DNA of 64,000 nucleotides. Origin: Onchocerca lupi. Its lineage: Eukaryota > Nematoda > Chromadorea > Rhabditida > Onchocercidae. Below, in pieces: positions 38,901 to 51,500 of this stretch. Positions within the stretch are counted from its first letter, which is position 1. Every line of letters begins with the position of its first letter. The position numbers were made by a program, and so were the translations under genes. The notes beneath the pieces are model-generated. The model saw only the letters and a list, made by a program, of their open reading frames with translations. It ran no database searches and was not told where the DNA came from. The stretch spans positions 94,861 through 158,860 of the forward strand of contig JAOVVO010000108.1 of assembly GCA_028564675.1 (NCBI GenBank). Direction: 5' to 3'.

Positions 38901-40251
38901 TTATTATTATTAAATTTACCTTGCTTAAAGTACAAAATAAGAAAATTAGTCCTGCCAAATTATTTTTTTATTGTTCGAATTTTGATTTATTGTGTTGCTG
39001 TTGCACAGCTATGGCAAAAAAGTGAAACTCTTATATCATTTATAGATTCATATTGTTTTCTTTCTGAAAGATTATATATATTTTGAAGTATTTTTTCTTC
39101 CTTTTATTATTTACACTGCAATAGATTTGTTTGTCATAAACTTTTTATGCAAAATTTAATGCGATTAATAACATCGAGATCATGAATTCTTGCAAAACTC
39201 AAAGATTTTTTCCAATAATGCAGAATCATGTGTATAGTAATTCGCCATGTTTTAAAAATATTCTGATTAGAATAATATATTGATCATAATCAATTTATTA
39301 TTAAATTTAGAACCAAAAGCTAGTGTAGTAAGATTTCCTAAATCCTCTTTAGTCACAATATTGTTATCCACACTTTTTATGCATAATTTGGAACTGATTT
39401 AATTAGTTAGAGCAGATTTTAAAAAAAATCCTAAATTTCAGGAAGTAATCAAACTAATAGAAAATGCACTTCATTGGAAAAATACGCAAGCAGAAGAAAA
39501 AAAAGTTTTTCCACCTTGTAATTCTGAATGGCAAAAAAATATCGGTGGTCGAGTATGGTGTTCGAAGAAAAGGTTTTTTTTTTATCAGTAGTGATCATTG
39601 TAATTGCTTATTTATGATTTGCAGTTATATTTTTCTGTACATATTTCATTTTCGAATAGGATTTAATGACTAGATTTTTTGAGCTTTTAATTCCACGTTT
39701 CATTTTAGTGGTGGTATCGAAAGAGAATGGGCTGGAGTACCAAGAAAACTGTTTGATGCAAGATCGAAATCTTATCGGTAAATTAAAATGCTCTATTATA
39801 GCATTTTATTTTAAGGATAATTTTTTCTAAAATTATTCTATGAATGGTTTTTAAGTTGTTCATCTTTTGAAATTACTATTTCAAGCATGCAATTTGAGAT
39901 GCTGATTCTTCAAATTTCATGCTCATCGTCAAAGTGTTCCAATTTTTTTTATTTTTGAAATAATGAATGAACGCAGTGAACAGAAATGCTATTTAAGTCT
40001 TAGAAAAATAAGTTAGTTTTAGTAGAAGCAGTTTTCTTTTTTTTATGTCTGAAAAGAAACTTATTTTATCATGACGACACTTGTAATTTATTTTTTACAG
40101 GTGTGCATGCGTGAAGAACTTTGGTTCTCCGCTTTCGAACTTTCCCGGGATGGATAAAAGTAGTGGGAATGGAGATTTAGAAAATCCAAATCTGGAGGAA
40201 TACAAAAATTGCAAACCAACGTCGAACACTTGTCATAATGACAATTTGTAG
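35913..40251 (+). CDS. tag-131: Neuferricin (MAPR-type cytochrome b5-like haem-binding protein)
   Basis: Nine exons, 35913-35920, 36769-36874, 37455-37550, 37805-37995, 38130-38260, 38674-38870, 39442-39572, 39709-39777 and 40101-40251, join in phase to 359 aa. After a basic N-terminus, residues about 29-48 form a hydrophobic segment (signal anchor or signal peptide). The cytochrome b5-like domain spans about 146-240. Its core LGRIYDVQKGAKHYGPG (154-170) and FFAGRDATRAF (175-185) are typical of membrane-associated progesterone receptor proteins. Y167 aligns with the tyrosine haem ligand of PGRMC1. The C-terminal part has neuferricin-type FPPC (C269), VWCS (C283) and paired cysteines C347/C354. 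Mammalian neuferricin (CYB5D2) is reported as extracellular or ER-associated and as promoting neurogenesis. The gene converges with the plr-1-like gene. The 8-nt first coding exon is the only weak point. Confidence 0.92.
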
Positions 40252-40392
40252 TATTATATGATATTTATATTAGTAAGGATATTTTCTAGGCTAGTTTATT
40301 GTTAGTATTCGGCTTCAGCTTTATTTTTATCAATTAATTTTATCTTTAAAACAGAACTATTCCATGGATAATCCTACGAATGGATGGATCTG

Positions 40393-40398
40393 AATAAA
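40393..40398 (+). terminator. Polyadenylation signal of the neuferricin gene
   Basis: AATAAA lies about 140 bases after the stop codon. Another AATAAA-like site follows near 40480. Confidence 0.4.
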
Positions 40399-40677
40399 TT
40401 TTGGACATTTGGCATGGTTAGCATTATTCTGGAAGCTGATGTTTAGTTACATCCACTTAAATTCTCTTTTCTTTTTTAATAATAAATGAAAATGTCGTAT
40501 TCCTGATAAGAACAAAAATATTTTTCAAATATTAGAGAAACAATTGGATAAAAGTTAAAGGTGAAAGAAACGATTTGATAGACTTTCATCTCGAAATCCA
40601 TTTTTGTATTTTTTCATGCAGGATCAACTAACAATTTTAGTTTAGTTCTAAAATTGTCAATCGTATGAAAATATCTT

Positions 40678-40830
40678 TTATTTCAGCAATTATTGCCATA
40701 GATAAAGAAATCTTTTATTCCAACTTTTATTCTATCTATTACCGTAGATACAAATATTTTCTATTTTAATATTCATTGCGGTAGCTTTATTGCCGTAGGT
40801 AAAGATATATTCTGTTTCAACATTTAGGTT
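40678..40830 (+). repeat. Diverged tandem repeat with TTGCCGTAGGTAAAGAT-like core
   Basis: Three to four imperfect copies of roughly 40-55 bp share the pattern ATTGCCATAGATAAAGA / ATTACCGTAGATACAAA / ATTGCCGTAGGTAAAGA. Each is followed by a T-rich stretch with TTCAAC or TTCCAAC. Confidence 0.55.
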
Positions 40831-42523
40831 TATTATAGTCATTTATGATTATGTATTGCTGTAAATACATTTCCACAGCTTTTGCTATTGAAATTGTGGA
40901 ATTTTTTGACTATGATTCATTCCTTCATGTTTATAAAAATGTGAAAATTAAATGTGCTTCGCCTTATGTTTTCTTTAATTGCTTTGTAATCTTCAAATTT
41001 CAAAATTGTTTAAAAAAGCAAAAAATGAATAAATTGGACCAAAAATTTGGTTCATTCAAATTGATATTATTGATCATATAAAGAAAGTGAAGTAAAAAGA
41101 AAATAACAACAAATGCCATTTTGAAGACAAATTATTTTGGCTTACATGAAAAGCATAATTTCATGGAATACAAAAGATACTTGAAAATAGCTTCTTGTTT
41201 TGGTAAATTTGTCTTTCCTCTAAATGCTGCGATAGATTTCCTTGATTGACATAAAAGATTTCATGTGAATATCAAAGTTTACAGAAAAAAAGAAAATGAA
41301 GAATCACTTTTTTTATTCACTTATTCTTTGCATTATAAATTCTAGTGGTTGGGATGTCTTTTTTTTTTTTGAAGTCTTTATTGATTTTCAAATCGGTACT
41401 TAAATTGTTCAATAAGTACCAATTTAATATTGGCAAGTTGTAAAGACTAATTCCAGGTTATCTACATAATTTTTAGCATATTAATCCATTAAGCTGTGTC
41501 CTATTTGTAAACAGGGAACTGTTCATATCACATTTATCAGTATTATAAATATAAATATAAATATATATATATATAATAAACATTTATGTACACAAGATGG
41601 TGAGGTCTTTCTTTTGAGGCGGTGTTGCCATATCCAATAAAATAGAATAAATGCGATATTATGTTTTAGTAAATTCACATTAAAATCAAATTTCCACATT
41701 AAAATTACAACCACTAAACTAAAATAATATATTTGAATGAAAAATTGCATAAAATATGGAAACATATTGTAGCAATTTTTTCAGCATTATATGTAATAAA
41801 TAAAAGGAAATGAAAAAGAATATAAAGTGGAGAAAATTCAAGCCTAAAATTACGATTTGCTCCTTTCATATCATTTATTTTAGCCTCATAAATGTTATGA
41901 TATTGCTCGATTAATAATTACTGATTACAAATTCAAATTTTAAGCAAAAAAATTTCGTACATTTTCCAATCAAAAAAAGCACCCCAAACTGCTGATTATA
42001 AAACTTTTTATCCTTTTTATGATCTTATAATTAAACCTATCGTTATGAAGTTAATTTGCATATTTTATTATGTCTTTATATTCAATTTCTTCATTTCCTT
42101 TCTTTCTTTTTATCCTCCATCTTTTCAAAGATAAAAGATACAACTTATATATTTTTCGGAAGTTTGAGTTTTTCATTTTTGATTATCTATAAGTCTGGTA
42201 AACGTTTTATCATTGAAAAAAAAAAAATAACAAAGAGAAACAAACAAAAAAAAAAAAAAAGAAAAAACTTTTCCAAATATTCCAAAATGCTTAATATATT
42301 TCGCATATTTACCATGACATGAAATAATTAATTCTATCAAGAGTACCTCAAATTATATATCAATAAATCACCGTTTTCTTATTATCATGATTTAATCACT
42401 TTGATAATACCAAATTAGTTTAAGTTTATAAGATTTTTTAAAAACAAATTATATGAAATGAATCTGTTTTTCATAATCTTCCTTATTTTATCGTTATAAA
42501 TAAATTAAATCTTTGTTTGTTTG

Positions 42524-42529
42524 TTTATT
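42524..42529 (-). terminator. Polyadenylation signal of the plr-1-like gene
   Basis: AATAAA on the minus strand lies about 55 bases past the stop codon at 42584, the expected spacing. Confidence 0.55.
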
Positions 42530-42583
42530 ATTTCATTATTTCCATTATAAATTGTATTCCTGAATAATACTATTTGAAGAATT

Positions 42584-45500
42584 TCATAAAATTTGATGTT
42601 TTTCGAATGAGATCGTTTGAAATGGAATTGATATGAATGCAGGTTGATACGCTTTTTTCGAATTGGTCAGTTGCTGTTGTTGTTGTTGTTGATTTTGACG
42701 TACGTTAGATTCAGGAGATTGTCTGTTTGGTATATTTTCGACGACAGAATAATGTTCAGATGTAACTGTAAATGTAGCAGCTGTTACTGGTGAATTAGGT
42801 CGATCTGCATCCGGAAATGATGATATATCGGATGAGTAACTGGAAATAAGAAGTATCATGTAAAATAATTTTTTAAATTTTGTTAATCCAATTTATAAAT
42901 TCGACAAACGATTTTGTGGAATTTGACTAAACTATAATATCTATGTTATTATTATTTTTATTACTGAAGTAATAATATTGCATGGGAAATGATTTATTCC
43001 ATTTATTAGAAATAAAATTCCACAGAATTTCTGAAAATTTCACTTTTTCATAAATTTGGGCGAGAACGAGAAGAGAAAAGGAGAAAAAGCGAATAATAGC
43101 TTTACCCGGATATAGTTTCGAAAGTTTGCTTTGATTGCTCCCTCAGAATAGTGGGAACATCAGCGATAGCAGCAACAGTAGAAGAGAAAGAAGAAGAAGA
43201 AGCAGCAGTAGTAGCCAAATTCGTTGGGAAATTTGGCCTATGTGACCTTTGAACCTGGCTACGTTGATGTGCACCCAGTGATCGAGATCTATTTCGCAAG
43301 CAACGCTTCGATGATCTTGTACTGATCATATTTCGCTTATTTCGCTTTCGATTATTTTCCCATCCGATGTTTTGTTGGGGATAAACGATCGATGATGACC
43401 CGTTGCTGCCAGGACAAAGATTGTGTGCCTAAGAATAATATCTTACATCGTGAACTAAGATACAAGATGTGTCAAATATTCAACAAAATGATTCTACATG
43501 AAATTTTAGAGATGGATAATTCGATTTTTATCACTTCTATCGCTTCTCTTCAATGTTTTTCTAAATTTCAATTAGCTATCATGGAAGAAGCATAATTCAA
43601 TGAGAGAATGAAATAATGTCTGAAGTTGAAGAATCTGAAATCAGCTTATTCATCATGAATGTTTTTTTTTTTCTCGCTATAATTACTATTGTCTTTTGTT
43701 AATTAATGAATAGAAAGCTTACATCCTCCATTGTCATTACTCCTCTCCGATGATGTCTGTTTTTAGAATCAATCGTATTATTGCTGCTATTCGTCTCTAC
43801 TGAAGTTTGAATTTCAGGTTGTATTTGCATGCAAGCATTTGTAAAGGTATGATGGACAGGTGTAATCACTGCATTTGAAATATTGGTAGTTTTAGCAGTT
43901 GTTATTATTATATCATTATGTTCCGATGATATTGGTTGCAATGGTATTAATGGTACACTGGGACCATTTGGTGAATCCCAGAGTGGTATCGAACTGAAAT
44001 ATTCATCATTTCTTGTTGATATTAATGACAAGTAATACGGTAATCAAAATGATACTGAATGGTAATACGATAGTTGAGATTGTATTGATGATGATACGGT
44101 AATCGAAATGATATTATTATGGGAGAGAGAAAATGAGGAGAATGTTTTAGTTTCTTCGTTCCTAAACAAATCATCTCTCCTGAGCAGTGAAAAATTTTAG
44201 GTTTCGAAATCTGTGTAAACTCTCATGATATCCAACATCATAAACAATGCATCAATCAGTAGATATCATGATTCTCGTGGGAATCATAATTATCGTAATT
44301 TTCGTAGAAATCATAATCTTCTATAACATATAACAAATCTCAAACTTACTTTGTTTGGTAATTTTTCGTTTTGCTTTCTGTTTTAGGATATTCTTTATAT
44401 ACAACATCATATTGACATAATGGACAACGCCTATAAAAATATCAATTATCGTGATTTCATAGATTCGCTATAATAGATAAATTTAAATAATAACAATTCT
44501 GATTTAAAGAAAATTTAATCGAAAATCTCAAAATTTTTAGCATTTCTAGTATTAGCTTGTTCTATTTTGCAAGAGCAAGCTTTGAAAAATTAAATTAAGG
44601 TGATACTGAGTATGTAAGTGGATAAGTAAATAAATAAATAAGTAAAATATTTATGTATTATATTTATCAAATATAATTTACTTTTATGAAATTCTTCGTT
44701 ATATTATTAGAATGATTTATTGGGAATTGAATAATTAATCATTTTATTAATAATTTCAACTAATCTTATATGGCAATCACCTGTTGCTAAGTAACCATGG
44801 ATCGACACATTTTGGATGAAATTCATGGCCACAAAATAGCACTCGTAATTCCTGTCCTTCCTTATATTCCTCCAAACAAATACTGCAACGTTCCTTAAAA
44901 AAATACATAAATGTATTCATACTGAAAATGACAATTTATTTAGACGAAAATAAAAAAAAAAGAACAGGAAATTTTGATGAAATAATTGCCAAAAAAAAAA
45001 AAAGAAAAAAAAAAAAGGAAAACGAAAGAATGAGGAAATTTTTGATTAAATTTTGAAATATCAAATTGTTAATCGGATACTACGAACTTGACCATAATAG
45101 CTTCGTGCAACAGACGTAAGTGAACCAAATACCGGTAAATAACGTCGTTTTGATGAGAGGCATAATAATGAGCGTTTTTTATGCAGCTTATCTATGTTAT
45201 TCATATCATAATTACCATTTTTTCCAAATTTTCTAATTTCCATTTTATTCACAGCTGCTCTAAAAAAAAAAAGATTAAGACAGATTAATTCGCAAGCATA
45301 TCTGAAGAGTAAATTGATTAATATTTAGAGAAAATGTTGAAATTTATTAATTCCTTATCCATTGAAATTTATATCAATCATTAGATTTCATGTCATTAAT
45401 TAAAATTTATATTTTCAAAGATTCTTTTTTTTTTTTTTTGAAAAAAATAAGAAAAAGTTGCCAAAATTCTAATAATGATAATTTGAAAGTTCTGATCAAA

Positions 45501-48500
45501 ATTTAAACAAGAATAGAGTATCTACGGTCAAAATCAAATCTCAAGTGAAATTTTAAAATTTTATTTGATGAAAATTGAAAAGAATATTAACCTAGCTAGT
45601 GTACGCAACCAAATATCACGATGCGTTGCAGGTCTCCATCGAATTTTGATATATACCAAACCAGTGATGAATAAAATTAATAATATTAGCAGTATAATTA
45701 AGCCAATATTCAATATTGTGGGTCGGAATACCTAAATTTAAATTATTTTAAATTTTAATTAAAATTCAACTAACAAATTAATATTTTTATTTATCAAAGT
45801 GTAAACAAAAATGATACTACGAGCGAGTAAAAGTTTAAAGATTATTCAGAAGAATTAGATAAAACTTTAAGTGATTGCAGAGATTGTTAAGATTAATGAA
45901 ATAGCATGTTTATTAAAGAGATTGGGAAATTTGATAAGGTTCTTGAGATTTTCGGACTGAAACAATCAATCAATCAATCAATGAATTAATCAGTCAGTCA
46001 GTCAATCCATCAGTCACTCAAATAAACGGTTAATCATTCCTTCATCAATGACCCATCAATGGTTTGGCATCATGCTTATGATGATGTGATTGGCATCAAG
46101 AAAATGAATGGAATAAAATCGAAACATTAAAATAAGAATGAAAAAGTTTTAAGGTGATAGTAAATGATAAGCGAAAAAATGAGAAATTGATGTGATTGAT
46201 AAAAATGGAAAGAAGCAAAAAATTTATAAAACAAACTTTCTACCTTGATTAATTGTATTAAAAATAACAACAGAATCGAAGATTATCACCTTAATTACCG
46301 CTTCCTAATATGGGAAACATTAAAGATGAAGAAAAGATATTAGTTACTATTTTTTATCATCTTATCACTTTAGTTATCACTTTCCAATACGGAAAATATC
46401 AACGGTATTCACCTGTAATCGCAAAGTATATTGAGGTTCAAAATCAACATATTCGAAAGCAATTCGAATTACGGAACCACTTTGAGTTGCTTCGTTTAAT
46501 TGCTTTTTCAAACGTTTCGTTTCTAAATCATCCAACATTACGACAGGTATACGACCACGTTGTGTCTGAAATGAACCTAAATAAATAACTGAAATTTCTA
46601 AGATAAAATTAATAAATGCTTAAATTCTGAAAATACCACTTTTTTCCTTGCAAAATGAATAGTAAATAGAACTTATATTTGAGCATCCACTTTTTTCTTC
46701 TTTCATTCAAAATGATAACAAAAAGTTAGAAAGAGAAATTGCGTAGTGTTAAAAGAACCTTATCAATTTGTGCCACTACACGATTTTCCGGTCCAACAAC
46801 CAAACCCAGTGCACCTGATTTTTCCGCAAAACGAACCTAAAATAAGTTTTATTGTTTAGATAAAAATAAAAGATGAAAAAAAGAAACAAAATCATTGAAT
46901 AATGAAATATGATTATTGAAGTAAAATATAAGATAATTTTTGTAAATTTCTGATTCAGTGCACATGCACATTAGGTGTTACCACATCATTTAAAATGTCA
47001 AAATTTTAGTTTACACATTTTAATTGATTCTAAAAGTTTTAATCAAGAAATATACAAGAATAGATTGATAAAAAATTAAATATGTTAGAAAAGAGAGAAA
47101 GAGAGAAAAAAGTGAAAGAATTGAAAATGAATGCTTTGAAATTATCATCAAGGCTAAAAAATGATGGAAATTATTTCAAGCCCAATCGATTTTAATTTCA
47201 TTTTAGATCGAATCAATGAATTTAAATAGTACAACTTAAAAACTATTCCAAAACATCTAAATTTTTCGATGAATGGTATGCCTTTTGATAATACCAGGAT
47301 ATATAAAGATATCAAACATTAGAAGGCAAATTACTGTTTTATCAATTGGCTTATCAATGATATGGGTTCATTTCAAATTGTTGATGAAATTACCTACAAC
47401 TATTAATTGACCAACATATATACAATGCTGTGATTATTTTACAAAATATTCGATGGAATACTACTTTTATTGTGTATAATTCTTTTATGGATGACATAAT
47501 TATGATTTTAATTTTAATATTAATGGAAACAAAATTTGAAATTCAAGAATTTTCGCTCCTTATTTTATTTTCAAGAAAATGAGAAATTGTTTTCTCTTTC
47601 CTTCATTTTTCATCTTTTCTTCTCAATGAAAATGTTTAATCTTCCCTCTTTTTCTTAATCTTATCTTCTTTTCCCTAAAATTGGTTTGTAATATTTAAAT
47701 GATCAAATAAAATGCAGCAATATAATGACGATGATGAGACAGATGGTATGCAATTCAGGAGGTTTGCTGGACGAAGAAACCATAAATTTTAGCCCAACGA
47801 AATGTGCTCATTACTGATTTTTAATGGGATTTTCGTATTCAAAGACTGATGACAACGATAATGATGAAGATTGTAATGATGATAATGATAGTAATAATAA
47901 TGATAATGATAATGATTATGTTTGTAATTCTCAGTGCTATAGCAGTTTTGTCGATGAAATAGATGGTTAAATTTCTTTTTTTCATACTATTAAATCATTT
48001 AATTATCATTGAAGATTCAAAATGAAATAAAACAGTTTGTTTTGAAAGGAAACTATAATTCAAACATTCAATAATAATTTGATATAAGAGAAAAAATAAT
48101 TTTTTATAAAAAAATTCGTTTAAATTTTTATCAAAATGCAACGATGCTAACCTGATTATCCAACGAAACGCATCCTGTAATGAATGGTTCCAAATCATCG
48201 AAAAATACGACAGCGATATGATCGATAAGTGTACGATCATAACCTTTCCGCTTGATATCACAGGCTCGATATGGAAATACCTGTAAAAAGTATACTGTAA
48301 GCATATAGTATCATATCAAAAGACATTATTAAAGACTGATAAAAAGATAATAAATATACAAGGATCAATATTTAATTCATGATTATAATATGATTAAAAT
48401 AATACAAAAAATTTCATCGGAATACTTTTACAAAATTATTAAATTTAATTTAAAATATGATCTGGTAATGATAATAAAAATTGATAATATTATAATTTTA

Positions 48501-51500
48501 TTCCTAATTTAATCATTCGATATTTTTACTTAAATTTTCAAAGAAGCAAACAAAGGAAAATAAGTCAAAATCGATAAGCGCAACAAGCATTTCCATTAAT
48601 ATAACCAAAATAGTTGAAATTTTAATTATTCTCATGAGATTTAAATTTCAAAATTTGTTTATTTTCTTCACAATATTTTATAATCTGTATTATTATTGAT
48701 AAGATTTTGATTTTATGATTAAAATTAACAAACATAATTATCATTCTTCTCCAATGCTTTTTATATGAAAAAAAAAAAAAAAAAGAAAAAAAAAGGAAAA
48801 AAAAGATATGAGGCGGAAATGTCGCAAAATCATATTATTAGAATGAAACATACATTAATCAAATTCTAAACAACATTATAACCTTGGAAAGCCACCGAAT
48901 TCAATGCTTAATCTTGCATTTAAAATTGATAAATGATATGCAATTTTATCTATCCGTCCATATACATATACATATATACATATATATGGATCGGATCAAT
49001 GAAATGTCGGCTTCAGGAATTCAAAGGAATCCGAGTTTACAAGCACCAGGAAATGAGGATTTGTTTACGCATGTTATGCAATAATTCATTATCGTGGCGG
49101 CTTTTCTTTCTTCCTTATCTTATCTCGTCGTTTCCTTTTTTCATCTCCGGTTCTTCTTTTAGTTTTTTTCTTTATTTCAAACTTTTTCTTGCAAATTAAA
49201 TAAATGAATTAGCAAAATTTCGAAATATTTTTAATATGATGTTAAAATTTGTAAATATTTTAGCATTCTATTATGAAATATTGAAATAAGGAAAAAAAAA
49301 GTATATAAAAAGAAACAAAAAGAAGAAATTAGTAAAAAAGAAATAATAAAAATCAAAATAGTAAAAACAAACAGTAAGTAATTAAAAAAAAAAAATATTA
49401 ATCAACTATATGATTTAAAAAATGAAAAATATAGTTGAAATTAAAGCTAAAATAAACAAGATGAAATGAAAAAGTAAAAATAATTAAGTTAGTTGATTGA
49501 TATAATCAATCTAAATGTAACATTTAAGTATTTCAATCATTCAAATATATAGATACGTTGGAATTCATCTTTTTTTGCTTATCAAATATTATTTTTGAAT
49601 TCTTATAAGGTCTGAGACGAATTGAAATCTAGAATTTATAACTAAATATTTTAAATTAAAATTAGCTTCCTATAATTAAAATTCAATTAATTAATGACGA
49701 GTCAGAATGGAAAAGAAAACCATTAAAATTGATTACCCAAAATGAAAATTAAGGATTGATCTCCTGAAATGAAACAAAAGATACTTAATCAAATATCTCG
49801 CTTCGTTTTTTTTTTTTCTCATCAAAATGAACAATGATTTATAAAAATTTCAACTTTTTCCTGTCCCATACTATTTTACTCCAATTTCTGCTCCCAATAA
49901 TGAGACAATTTATTCATCAATTTTTAAACGTTATATCAAATTTATATTGCTTTTCAATTTTCACTCATTTTCAAAAAAAAGAAAAATGCAAAATTAAAAC
50001 TTAGGCAAAACATTAGTATAAGATTAAATATATCGAGAAATCAGGTTTTATTAAATTTTAAAATTATTATAAAATATTTCGAAATAATGATTATTTTTCT
50101 TTATCACTATTACTGCCAATTTTGGCACATAATAATAGCAAATAAAAATAAATTTTATGTTACACGGAAATGAAATTGTTGAATGGGATGTAGTATTGCA
50201 ATTTGAGCAATCAACAAATTGCCAAAAAAGTTTAATCTTTAGTCGCTCGTTCGTTTTTTTTTCATCAGATATATTCGTCCCCTCTAAATCATGCAATTCT
50301 CGGGAAGCAAATCGAGAAATGGATTATCTGGATGGAAGAATGAAAAGAAATGTAGTTAACGAATGAAGAAAATGGAAGAATGAATCCATTCTTTTCATCA
50401 TTTACGAAAGGAACGAAGGAAGCGATGTTCAGTTCATCGTTAACCCATGTTTCATCTAATTTTAATTCGATACTTTCATTCCACATCTTTTCCTTTCCCA
50501 TATTAGACTAAAATCAGATTAATCGGAAAAAGAAAAATTGAAAGAATTAGGAAGAAATTGAAATTTGCAAAATTAAAGATCAAATGCTAGAAAAGAAAAG
50601 AAGAGATCATTAAATAGAAATGAAATATATAAAATTAGTAGTTCAGTCATGGTTTTAATTTTTGATTGATGAAAAAAAAAAAAAAAAAAAAAAGATTCTA
50701 TTAAATATTTGATAACATTGGTAACACCGTCCTTTCTTTTTTTTTGAAATGGATTTAAACTGAATAGAAGAAAAGCACTGAGGTTAATTTTTCATTTTTT
50801 ATTAAAATTGAATTTTTGAACTCGTCAAAAAGAGAAAAAAAAAAACGGCATAATAGAAATCGTTAAATTTCATTGATTTTTATTTGAATAATTTCGTATT
50901 TTCTAAAGTAAATTATTTTATTTTTCAGATTATTACCATTATTATGATTTAGGGATCAAAAATTAATGGATGTGATTAAGTGCAGCAATTATTTTATATT
51001 AACTTATTTACGAATAAACTTCTAGAAAATTCCATTTAACTCATTAGCATGATACCATACTTAAACTAATAAGCTAATCAAAAATGAAATAAGCATAATA
51101 ATTATTTATTATCGCACACTGCAATTATTTCAAATTATTGTATATTTTATTAAATTTGCATAAAATATTGGAATAATTCGATAAATAAAGTTGAAATTTT
51201 TCCATTTACTGAAAATATGTTTTAATCAATAGGGATAATATTAGCTATATATGCCAGAAATTTAGCAGTATCATCTTCTTTCCATTACTTTTTCAATAAA
51301 TTAGATTTTGAATCTTAAAAGGACCATTTCCTAAAGTGCTTCATTTCCTTTCCCCTTATATTCGAGAAGTAATTTTTCAAATCGAGATCTTACATCGAAA
51401 TAGTAATTTCAACCTCATCCACCTCCCTTTCTATTCGATTCATACAACTTATCGATTGCTTTCGAAGACATTTTGATTAACGTTAATGATTTTGTGCAAG

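Larger units (their letters stand above)
40252..42583. other. Convergent 3' intergenic gap with a diverged repeat
   Basis: The gap lies between the ends of neuferricin (+) and the plr-1-like gene (-). It contains the neuferricin polyA signal, a three- to four-copy diverged repeat at 40678-40830, and the plr-1-side polyA signal. No gene is supported. Confidence 0.6.

Noticed and set aside
46310..46588. Plus-strand 92-codon open frame
   Set aside because: It is the antisense of plr-1 exon 4 (46565-46413), which has clear homology and splice sites on the minus strand.
47995..48261. Minus-strand 88-codon open frame
   Set aside because: It overlaps plr-1 exon 2 in another frame; the PA-domain frame (48280-48152) is the real one.
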